Assembly (NCBI GenBank): GCA_910890315.1
Contig: CAJVGD010000057.1
Coordinates: 1 to 35,157, forward strand
DNA length: 35,157 bases
Reading direction: 5' to 3'
From: Serendipita indica DSM 11827
Lineage: Eukaryota > Basidiomycota > Agaricomycetes > Sebacinales > Serendipitaceae
A program made the position numbers and the translations under genes. The notes under the pieces were generated by a model. It was given only the letters and a program-made list of their open reading frames with translations, made no database searches and was not told where the DNA came from. Of the stretch, positions 24,501-34,100 are shown in pieces. Every line of letters begins with the position of its first letter. The first letter of the stretch is position 1.

Positions 24501-25709
24501 AGACGGCTCGCGAATCGTCTCTGGGTCGGATGATCAGACGATTCGACTATGGAATGCAGAGACTGGCCAGTCGTTGGGAGAGCCACTTCGAGGCCACACA
24601 GGCGAGGTCAGGGCCGTCGCATTCTCACCAGACGGCTCGCGAATCGTCTCTGGGTCATGGGATAATACGATTCGACTATGGAATGCGGAGACTGGCCAGT
24701 CGTCGGGAGAGCCACTTCGAGGCCACACAGGCGAGGTCAGCGCCGTCGCATTCTCACCAGACGGCTCGCGAATCGTCTCTGGCTCGTGGGATGACACAAT
24801 TCGACTATGGGATGCAGAGACTGGCCAGTCGTTGGGAGAGCCACTTCGAGGCCACACAGGCCCGGTCAGCGCCGTCGCATTCTCACCAGACGGCTCGCGA
24901 ATCGTCTCTGGCTCGTGGGATGACACAATTCGACTATGGGATGCAGAGACTGGCCAGTCGTTGGGAGAGCCACTTCGAGGCCACACAGGCGAGGTCAGCG
25001 CCGTCGCATTCTCACCAGACGGCTCGCGAATCGTCTCTGGGTCGTGGGATCACACAATTCGGCTATTGGATGCAGAGACTGGCCAGTCGTTGGGAGAGCC
25101 ACTTCGAGGCCACACAGGCGAGGTCAGGGCCGTCGCATTCTCACCAGACGGCTCGCGAATCGTCTCTGGGTCATGGGATAATACGATTCGACTATGGAAT
25201 GCGGAGACTGGCCAGTCGTCGGGAGAGCCACTCCGAGGCCACAGTGGTGTGGTCAACGCCGTCGCATTCTCGCAAGATAGCTTCCTAATTATGACCGGCT
25301 CTGCAGACTCCACAGTTAGACTGAGTGACACCGCGTTCGGTTCGTTCCACTTTACCCCTGTTTCACCGTCATGCTTTAAGCTCACAAATTCCCCTAGTTC
25401 AGCCATCTAGTCCGAATGGTCACCTGAGCCACTCAACTGAGGGCAGCATCATCTCGCATCAAAACTTCATGGCCTTACTCAGAGTAATTCTCTCCCATAT
25501 TCGAAGATTTCCTCTCTCTGATGATGGTTGGGTGCATCTCTCCGGTAAACTTCTGTTCTGGGTACCACCAGACAATCGGCTCTCATTAACGTCTCCATTA
25601 CTGCTCACTATACCGACATCCAGCCCTCCTTACCCCACAAAAATTAGATTTCACACGGTTTGAATACGGCTCTTCTTGGACAAACGTTCGAGGCAACGTC
25701 AATCAATGA
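21539..25709 (+). pseudogene. NLR2: decayed NACHT-WD40 receptor copy with 11 WD40 repeats
   Basis: Colinear paralogue of NLR1: same start (MPPRKSTKPNQ at 21539), same first-intron position (near 21733-21776), LLEDIHCAIVNN exon, Walker A GSGKST at about 22485-22500, Walker B LIVDAVDECK near 22623-22655, ITSRPDP near 22728, FMMAFSVPIQES near 23765 and C-terminal DDGWVHLSGKLLFWVPP at about 25520-25570. The damage exceeds that in NLR1. The first exon is out of frame. About 134 bp between Walker A and Walker B (the NLR1 segment around 16810-16945) is missing. A TGA at 24157-24159 interrupts WD40 repeat 2, and the C-terminal module is in another frame. The missing NACHT segment is not a one-base artefact, so I judge this a real pseudogene or defective allele. 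Its WD40 array nevertheless looks recently homogenised. Confidence 0.85.
23947..25365 (+). repeat. WD40 array of NLR2: 11 x 129 bp, near identical
   Basis: Eleven 129-bp units encode GHTGEVSAVAFSPDGSRI-type repeats. Units 4-10 differ at only a handful of nucleotides, mostly at residues 5 (E/P/A), 7 (S/R/T), 23 (W/D), 25 (D/N/H/Q) and 31 (D/N), with one S/L switch at 38. The last unit is diverged (AFSQDSFLIMTGSADSTVRL), as expected of a terminal unit that escapes exchange. Because no stop occurs in a second frame, a 447-codon shadow frame spans the array; it is not a gene. Confidence 0.94.
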
Positions 25710-25920
25710 ACTGTAGCGAGCGAGAACAGGATCATGATTTTACTTTCGTACTTGCGAGACTCAGCTAGTAAGCTCCATCGTCTTGCGGGTCCAAATGTTC
25801 GGGGATAAATTGTTCCACACAATGATCATCGTGTCCAAACTGTACCCGTTCATATTCTAGACCAGCTATATATCAAAAATATAATCCCAGATCTATAAAT
25901 CATGCGAGTCCATGGGATCG

Positions 25921-28286
25921 TCACCGAAGCTCCAGGGGCCAATCTCGTCTTCTCATCCATCGGCCCCGCTCATCGAAACGCGGGTTGAGCGGATAATCAA
26001 GACCAGCACGCGAGGTGTCGCCAATCGGCACTTTGGTATTGTAAGCCATTTGAATCTCAACATGGAAGAGAATACGTACGAAACCATGTCCATGGATTAT
26101 GTCCCATGACCGCCTCCCAGTTGGCACGACCAGATCCCAACCTACCCAATCGTCAGGAAGGAAAACGATAGGAATAAAGACGCACCACCACAAATTTCCC
26201 TCCTTGCCTATTCTGCCCCACTCCTCGTCCCACCGCTCCCGCAGTGCCTTTCTCCCTTTGAACCCAGCTGGAAGTCCCAGTTCCTTGACAGCATCACCCG
26301 CACCACTGCGCCAAGGAGAGTCATCTTTTCGTCCTAAGAGCCCTCCATTCTCATGCGAACCCATTCCAAGACATTGACAGACAGGAATCGCCTGACTCAG
26401 CACGGCTCGTTCGCGTTCTCGCATATTTTGTATGCCATGCCATTCGACCGTACTCGCGTTTCGACGGAGGAGATGAACATGCGTGAAGAGCATACCGGAT
26501 GAGAAGAGGCAGAGCAGTCCAGAGATGATGATGAGTGCGAGAAAGTTGCCGTCTATACCAATACTATCAAATGTTGCTGGTGCATTTGATGGGATATGAG
26601 TTCCGGTCGCTTTTTGCACAATGGCCGCGATGAGAAGGCCAATTGTGTAGAGAAGATAGAGGGTGCACCAGAAGAGAAAGACAACGAAGAACTAGTAATG
26701 GTCAGTCGCGTCCACAAGCGTCATAGAGTCTGACCAACCTTTCGATTTTGCGCTCCTACACATCCACCAATCCATGGACAGTGATGGTCATAGCCTAGAA
26801 CACACTACAAAGGTTAGTACGTCTTCTCCTGCGACGACGAACAGGGCTCACTGTGTTGCATATCCGACAATGATGTGCTCTCATCGGTTTGATAATCATA
26901 TCTCTCGAGCAATATCGGTAATATGGATCCAGGATTGGCATATCAGATGGCCTTCGACTCCATCTCGACAAAATAGGTGGCAAGTCGTCTAAATATGGCT
27001 GAGGTCGTGCAATCTCATCTTCTCCGAACGGCTCTGTCCGGCCGCTTACATCAAAATTTGGATGACGCGCAGACGGAGCGAGGCCAGGCGTAGGCATAGC
27101 CGAAGCAGAAGGCGTCGGCATCGTCGTAGGGACATTTGGCGTCTTGACACCAGACTTGGAATTGGTTCGTGAGTGCGTTTGCGAAGAGAGTCTCGGAGGT
27201 TCAAAGATGTAGGATGACGATTCGAATCGATAGCCGCTCGTGCCCGTCTTGATAGGCGGAGGACGCTTGGTCATTGTGGATGGGAAAGAGGAAAGTCCGG
27301 GCGATGCTGGAGGCGAGTTGGACTGGTGGCTACTCAAGCTATTACCACGGGTAATCTTGAGCGGTTTCGACTTTTGAGTCTTGATAGACTCTGTCGGTCG
27401 AGTTTCAGCAGACACTCGTGATGATGAGAAGGATGGTTTTGGTTGGGACTGGGTCGGGGTTGGGATCGAATTTGCGCTAGTCCGTTTCGAGTCTTTACGG
27501 AGAACGGCGGGCTTGGGTTGCGATATACCATTCGGAGACGTAGGCGTCGTCGGAGAATGTGGTTCAGTCTGTTCTCGGATGGTATGAGGTGTCGGTGGAA
27601 TGGCCGTTGTGCTGCCGGAGCGAGTATGTCCATTCGGACGTACGCTCATGGCTTCATATGGAACACCGATAGTTTGACTGTTTCCTTCGTCCTCCATGTC
27701 GTCTTCTTGGAGACTGGCCGATTCGTGGGTGAGTCGTTCCTCGATACTGGGCCGATATTCCGATCCAGCTGCATTGTGTGATGGAGGGTAGACAATTGCA
27801 GGCACTGGTCTTGATGCGGGCGCAGCTGCAGGTTCTGACAAGGCACTGCCCAGTGGGTCGGGTGGCGGGTCAGAGGCCAGAGGTGGGTCGCTCTTGGTGA
27901 CAAAATCCATGGCGAAACCTGGTCCAGTGAATATTATCTGAAATTACTGTCAGATGCATCCGAGAAAGAGCGAGAAATGCCGACCTTTGTGTATGTGACG
28001 ACAAACATAACGGCGAATAGGCCATAGAATATGGATAAGACGACTGTCAAAAGACGAATATTAGCCATCGAGGTTGCGTACGAGTAGATATAATGTACGA
28101 ACCTCAGCCGGAAAACCAACGAGGCATCCGCTCGTCTCTTCCAGCAGCGCAAGAGGATGATGCCCCAGAATACATAGCTACTCCAGGCGAATAGTGCTAT
28201 GACGACTGCTACGGTAAACTTGGCGTCGTCAGGAGTGAGCAATCGCAGCGAGCCTGGGCCTCGTACTGACCTTCCGCTCTAGCCAT
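25921..28286 (-). CDS. DHHC-type palmitoyltransferase (PFA family)
   Basis: Integral-membrane S-acyltransferase that attaches palmitate to cysteines of membrane-associated proteins. Exons on -: first exon ending 28103 (LLTPDDAKFTVAVV, first membrane segment), 28043-27985 (second membrane segment, LSIFYGLFAVMFVVTYTK), 27937-26852, 26804-26739 and 26691-25921. The large exon is a Pro/Ser/Thr-rich cytosolic linker of over 300 residues ending RYCSRDMIIKPMRAHHCRICNT. The 22-residue exon carries the catalytic GYDHHCPWIGGCVG. The last exon has two membrane segments (FFVVFLFWCTLYLLYTIGLL and NFLALIIISGLLCLFSSGML), then STVEW, the TTxE equivalent, and ends RRDWPLELR. About 700 residues. The 5' end is uncertain: the ATG at 28286 is not in frame with LLTPDD without another splice, and the RCWK-to-FPAGG stretch lacks two bases present in both duplicated fragments. 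The core exons are clean. Confidence 0.9.
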
Positions 28287-28700
28287 GGTTTAGGCCCCGT
28301 ACGCCGTCTGTCCTTTCGTCTGCCTTGCTATTGCAACTTCGAAGGAAGTGGAGATGCATGAGCACGGATTGCTGGATTTTGCGTGTGCTCGCCGCTTTGC
28401 AGACTTTGTCGTGGACTTGGTGCGGTTGGTGTGCGTCGAGGTCGACATGAACGACGACCGGAATAGCAGCTGACGCTGGAGGGCGTGTACAAGGAGCGCC
28501 AGGTCAAATGGATCCGTCGTGGTAGACTCTAAGCCAGGGTTTGTGATGCATCTGTTAACTGCGATAGGCCTGATTGCCATTTATGGTAATTGACTACAAG
28601 CCCCATATGTAGACTTCTAGTGAGTACGCTGCGTCATAGTGGCGCATCATAGTGGCCCATCTTGACCACTTACTCTGTCGTTTTCCACTTGGTTTTGGAC
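28287..28700. other. Spacer with 5' flank of the DHHC gene
   Basis: The segment 28488-28535 (gtgtacaaggagcgccaggt onward) matches the flank next to both DHHC fragments at about 15473 and 21211, so it marks the outer limit of the duplicated unit. The roughly 230 bp between it and 28255 are absent from both fragment copies. A - strand frame (28290-28580), Ser/Thr/Lys-rich, might be part of the DHHC 5' exon or leader. No separate gene is supported. Confidence 0.5.
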
Positions 28701-30873
28701 ATGGCATCCCTCACATCCACGTCCATTCGATACCCCATGTTCTGCCTGTTGCTCCTGCTCGCGTATGCTAATGCCTTTACCTTTCGTTTCTCGTCTCCAC
28801 CAGCCCAATGCGCCCGTATGAGAGCCATTTGGCAAGGAGGCTCTCCACCGTACACGCTCCTCATGGTCCCAGTCGACTTTATGCCCCAGGGAACAGAAAC
28901 TAGAGTCATCTTTGAACGCACCGTCACCACGGGTAATCAACTCGAGTTTACATTTCCCTTTCCTGCGCGTACAAGGTAACCTTCTTTGCTATTGCCTTGC
29001 TGTCCTTGCTAATGCCATCCAGATTTGCAGCCATCATGAGCGACTCGACGGGCTTTGGCACTGGAGGAACGTCGCCTCTGCTCACCGTTCAATCCTCCAA
29101 CTCGTCATCCTGTCTATCCACCACACCCTCGGCCCCCGAATTCTACTTCTTCCTCTCGTCACCTACACTCACCCAATGCTCGCCTGTTCATATTTCATGG
29201 GACACTCCCTCTGCTCCACCAGTCACTGTCTATGGAATCATTCCCCGCGGACAATCCTTTGATCTCAACGCGGCTTCCCGTGCAAATGGAGGTCGTGGAT
29301 TCGACTGGACTGTCAATGTTCGTAGCGGCACTCAGTTCTTCTTTGTCGTCGGAGACAAGAATGGGAGTGGAAAGGGAGGGAGCTCAGATGTAACAACCAT
29401 TCGAGGAGGGTCAAGTGGCTGTATCGATGCCAGTTCACCTAGCCAGACGGCAGATTCAGGGGTGGGAGGAACTGAACCACTGCCATCTTCTGGAACTACT
29501 GGCTCTGGACCAGATTCTAGTGGTTCAGGCTCGAGCTCTAGCACGACTGGTAACGGCAATGGATCTGGATCTGGCTCTGGCAGTACTGATGGAGGAGGAA
29601 ATACGGACGGTGCAAGTGGCTCTACCAATGGAGGAAATCCAGGACAAGGTGGAACCAATACGGCTGGCTCAGGTGGTGGCACAGTCTATGGACCTCTTGA
29701 CCCTACCTCGCCAGCACAAGCAGCCAAGTACGTAGCACTACTCTTCTGTACACTCCTTTAGTATAATCTACAGTCTCTCTTTCATATCCACTGACTCTTT
29801 TCCAGCGAATGACCATCGTCAGTCCAAACTCGGATTGATCCTGGGCCTTGTACTCGGATTATCAGGACTAGGCCTCGTCGTGGGTTCTGCTTACTCGCTT
29901 ACAAACGACACAAGCGTCAAGTCGAACGACGAGACAACCAACGCGCACGTCTACTCAGCGTCAGACGTGTCGGAATACCCTACCGGCATCGTCAAATTTT
30001 CGCGATATGCCGCATACACGACCGACAGCACGATGGCCAGGGACAAGTTTGGAAAACCTGGGCTCGACATTTCGCACTACGCCATTCGTCTGGCCTCACC
30101 GGGAGTGCAAGTGGACGCGCGAGTCCAGATCCACGTCGTTTCACCCTACCTCCACCAGATCATACACGAGGGCAAGTCGACGGCATCTCACCCGACAATG
30201 TCGCTGTTGGAAGCACGACGGCCCGTCCGCAACTCGAAAATCGGGCACGAGTTCCGGAATTGCGACGTTTACGGAGTGCACGGTCTGACTCAGTTTCCAT
30301 TCGGTGGGAATAGTCGCAATACAAGCAACAGCGGCTGCAAAGTCTGGCAGACGAAAACTCGACGCCAAGCAGTAACATGCGCAACGCAACGACGGGTCCC
30401 TCTTCCGGCTCGCTATCACTCTCACACCATCTCCATTTGTACCACCGCCAATAGGCCGCCTCACGATTCCAACGACTCGAGTGGCTCGTCGGCGATGAGA
30501 TCACGCATCGAACACAAGAGGCCCACTCCCAAAGCTATCGGCAACACGTGAGCAATACAAGCCACGGCTCACATGGCTCGCGCTTCTCCGCATCAGGACA
30601 CCCTCCCAACCAAAATCAACAACCACAACTCCCCATCCGCCAAGCGCACAAGACACGGCAGCTTATCCATCGGATGGAAATCCATTCAACGACGGGCTCG
30701 CGGTGCCGATTTCAATCGCACCTGGTCGTCTCGAGTCCACGCCACTTGGTCCGCGACCGCTCGCGGGTGCACGTGAAGATTCGTTTTCTGGGTTGAGCGC
30801 GAGTTTGCTTCGGGACCGGATATGGCGAGGTTGGGATACGGGAGTATCTGGAGATTCCGCCAACGTACAATAG
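28701..30873 (+). CDS. Secreted/single-pass surface protein with Ser/Gly-rich stalk
   Basis: ATG 28701 starts MASLTSTSIRYPMFCLLLLL, a signal peptide to about residue 25. Exon 1 is 28701-28975, intron 47 nt, exon 2 is 29023-29727. The ectodomain has Trp-x-GG-x-PPYTLL (IWQGGSPPYTLL), FAAIMSDSTGFGTGG, a Cys-bearing repeat of the same fold type (CSPVHISWDTPSAPP) and TQFFFVVGD. Such a two-lobe ectodomain recurs in Agaricomycete membrane proteins of unknown role (family recollection). A Ser/Gly/Thr/Asn-rich stalk follows (about residues 235-320), then an intron (29728-29805). The membrane helix is LGLILGLVLGLSGLGLVVG at about 29829, followed by a basic patch (KRHKRQVERR, readable in a neighbouring frame). 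The C-terminal reading GLAVPISIAPGRLES to SGDSANVQ ends at 30873. After the second intron the frame shifts at several points, so exact 3' structure is uncertain. Confidence 0.72.
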
Positions 30874-31195
30874 CCTCGCTCGTCAACGAGGTCTTGAATG
30901 ATCTTTGATGAAATGGACACCATGATTTAGAATAGTGTATTCGTAAATTGTACATGGCAACAAGGACAATGACTTTTGGGAATAGAATTGATAAATTAAT
31001 CAAGCTAACAATAGGAGTAAATGGCAACAGCAGAATGCGCGACCCATGGCTCGATAGATATACTCCTCACCATGCTGTAGGTGACAACGATGCGTTCAAG
31101 GGGTTCTCGCTTCCTGGACCTCTATCGACGCGCACGTGAACTTTGATATGTATTGAATCGAGATGCCGAATCTTGTTGCGCTCACCCGATACATA
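30874..31195. other. Intergenic between surface-protein gene and NLR3
   Basis: The two genes converge here, so the stretch should hold both 3' untranslated regions and terminators. It is AT-richer than its surroundings (30930-31010). No coding or RNA signal is seen. Confidence 0.4.
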
Positions 31196-34100
31196 TCATT
31201 GATTAATGCCGTCTCGGACTTTTGTCCATGAAGGGCCACAGTGGAAATGAGCGAAGTCGAGTTTGGTCGGGTAGGGAGGGTTGGACGTTGGTAAGTTGAG
31301 GAGGAGTGGAGACGCTAATGAGAGCCGATTATCTGGTGGAACCCAAAATAGAAGCTTCCCTGAGAGATGCACCCAACCGTCATCAGAGAGAGTAAATGTT
31401 CGGAGCTGGGAAAGCATAACTTTCAATAAAGCCAGGGTATTTTGATGCGAGATAAGGCCATCCTGGATTGACTGGCTCAACTGACCATTATGGTTGGATA
31501 ACTCGGCTACGGGAATTTGTAAGCTTCCGGCATCACGGGGGGAAAAGGAATGAAGAGAAGAACCAAATGCGGTGTTCCATAGTGCATTTGTGCTGCCAGC
31601 CGGAACCGACGTGATTTCCAAGCCGTCTGGTGAGAATGCAACGGCGCCTCCCAGTCTGTGTGGCCTCGGGTGGGTCTCCCAACGACTGTGTCTCCATTCC
31701 ATAGTCGAATCGTATTATCATCCGAGCCAGAGACGATTCGCGAGCCGTCTGGTGAATGCGACGGCCCTGACCCAGTTTGTGTGGCCTCGGAGTGGGTCTC
31801 CCAACGACTGGCCCGTCTCCGCATTCCATAGTCGAATCGTCTTATCATCGAGCCAGAGACGATTCGCGAGCCGTCTGGTGAGAATCGACGGTGACCGAGT
31901 TTGTGTGGCCTCAGGTGGGTCTCCAACGACTGGCCCGTCTCCATCCCATAGACGAATCGTGTCATCATGTGAGCCGGAAACAATTCGCGAGCCGTCTGGT
32001 GAGAAGGCGACGGCAGTGACGGAGTCTGTATGTCCTTGAAATGGCTTTCCCAGTAACTGGCCAGTATCTACATCCCATAGTCGAATCGTTTCATCATTTC
32101 CGCCAGACGCGATTCGCGAGCCATCAGGTGAAAAGGTTATGGCCACGATGGAGCCCTTATGTCCCCAAAGTGGCTTCCCCAGCGACTGGCCAGTCTCGGG
32201 ATTCCATAGTCGAATCGTCTCATCTCTGGAGCCAGAGGCAATTCGGGAGCCATCTGGTGATAACGCAACTACCCAGACGCGCCGTGTATGTCCTTGAAAC
32301 GGCCTTCCCAACGGATGGCCGGTCGTTACATCCCATAATCGAATCGTATGATCGTGCGAGCCAGAGACGATTCGCGAGCCGTCTGGTGAGAATGCGACGG
32401 GTGACCAGTTTGTGTGCCTCGGGTGGGTCTCCCAACGACCCGTCTCCGCATTCCATAGTCGAATCGTGTTATCATCCGAGCCAGAGACGATTCGCGAGCC
32501 GTCTGGTGAGAATGCGACGGCGGTGACCGAGTTTGTGTGGCCTCGGAGTGGGTCTCCCAACGACTGGCCCGTCTCCGCATTCCATAGTCGAATCGTGTTA
32601 TCCCACGAGCCAGAGACGATTCGCGAGCCGTCTGGTGAGAATGCGACGGCGCTGACCCAGTTTGTGTGGCCTCGGAGTGGGTCTCCCAACGACTGGCCCG
32701 TCTCCGCATTCCATAGTCGAATCGTGTGATCGTGCGAGCCAGAGACGATTCGCGAGCCGTCTGGTGAGAATGCGACGGCGGTGACCCAGTTTGTGTGGCC
32801 TCGGAGTGGGTCTCCCAACGACTGGCCCGTCTCCGCATTCCATAGTCGAATCGTGTTATCCCACGAGCCAGAGACGATTCGCGAGCCGTCTGGTGAGAAT
32901 GCGACGGCCCTGACCGAGTTTGTGTGGCCTCGGAGTGGGTCTCCCAACGACTGGCCCGTCTCCGCATTCCATAGTCGAATCGTCTTATCATCCGAGCCAG
33001 AGACGATTCGCGAGCCGTCTGGTGAGAATGCGACGGCCCTGACCCCAGGCCTCTGTGTGGCCTTGGAGTGGGTCTCCCAACGACTGGCCCGTTTCCCCAT
33101 TCCATAGTCGAATCGTGTTATCCCACGAGCCAGAGACGATTCGCGAGCCGTCTGGTGAGAATGCGACGGCGGTGACCCGGTTGTGTGGCCTCGGTGGGTC
33201 TCCCAACGACTGGCCCGTCTCCGCATTCCATAGTCGAATCGTATGATCATGAGCCAGAGACGATTCGCGAGCCGTCTGGTGAGAATGCGACGGCTGACCG
33301 GGTTTGTGTGGCCTCGGTGGGTCTCCCAACGACTGGCCCGTCTCCGCATTCCATAGTCGAATCGTCTATCATCCGGAGCCAGAGACGATTCGCGAGCCGT
33401 CTGGTGAGAATGCGACGGCCCTGACCGAGTTTGTGTGGCCTCGGAGTGGGTCTCCCAACGACTGGCCCGTCTCCGCATTCCATAGTCGAATCGTGTGATC
33501 GTGCGAGCCAGAGACGATTCGCGAGCCGTCTGGTGAGAATGCGACGGCGCTGACCCAGTTTGTGTGGCCTCGGAGTGGGTCTCCCAACGACTGGCCCGTC
33601 TCCGCATTCCATAGTCGAATCGTGTTATCCCACGAGCCAGAGACGATTCGCGAGCCGTCTGGTGAGAATGCGACGGCCCTGACCGAGTTTGTGTGGCCTC
33701 GGAGTGGGTCTCCCAACGACTGGCCCGTCTCCGCATTCCATAGTCGAATCGTGTGATCGTGCGAGCCAGAGACGATTCGCGAGCCGTCTGGTGAGAATGC
33801 GACGGCGGTGACCGAGTTTGTGTGGCCTCGGAGTGGGTCTCCCAACGACTGGCCCGTCTCCGCATTCCATAGTCGAATGGTATGATCGCCCGAGCCAGAG
33901 ACGATTCGCGAGCCGTCTGGTGAGAATGCGACGGCGGTGACCGAGCTTGTGTGGCCTCGGAGTGGTTCTCCCAACGACTGGCCCGTCTCCGCATCCCATA
34001 GTCGAATCGTATTATCATACGATCCAGAGACAATGCGTGAGCCGTCTGGTGAAAATGCGATTGCCGTGACTATTTGTATGTCCCCGAAGCGCTTCTGGAA

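Larger units (their letters stand above)
15175..25890. repeat. Tandem segmental duplication: DHHC fragment + NLR unit, two copies
   Basis: Unit 1 is about 15175-20604 and unit 2 about 20605-25890. Matching parts run in the same order: DHHC 5' fragment on - (15175-15500 and 20611-21240), a shared spacer with the gggctcttagca and aggagacagtcggc landmarks (15480-15750 and 21210-21540), the NLR genes, then a shared 3' flank beginning ggatcatgattttact (20450-20604 and 25726-25890). After the second flank comes the complete DHHC gene. After the first flank the sequence jumps directly into DHHC sequence equivalent to 27672 onward, about 1.8 kb in. This shows an internal deletion in the middle DHHC copy. 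Confidence 0.85.

Noticed and set aside
23945-25288. A 447-codon repetitive open frame (HQTARESSLGRG-type repeats) over NLR2
   Set aside because: Shadow frame of the WD40 array. The WD40 frame has clear motif conservation and the shadow frame has none.
18291-25365. CRISPR-like or satellite repeats
   Set aside because: The 129-bp periodicity is coding (43 residues, WD40 motif) and the organism is eukaryotic.
26031-26079. Possible 49-nt intron in the last DHHC exon (gtacgt...aaag)
   Set aside because: Removing it shifts the frame and replaces a plausible C-terminus (ending RRDWPLELR) with a non-conserved one. Left as exon, though transcripts could decide.
31718-34033. A 771-codon open frame on - over the NLR3 WD40 array with Arg/Ser/His-rich repeats
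   Set aside because: It is a different frame of the 129-bp WD40 repeats, which lack stops in more than one frame. It includes the true WD40 frame only where small indels switch frames.
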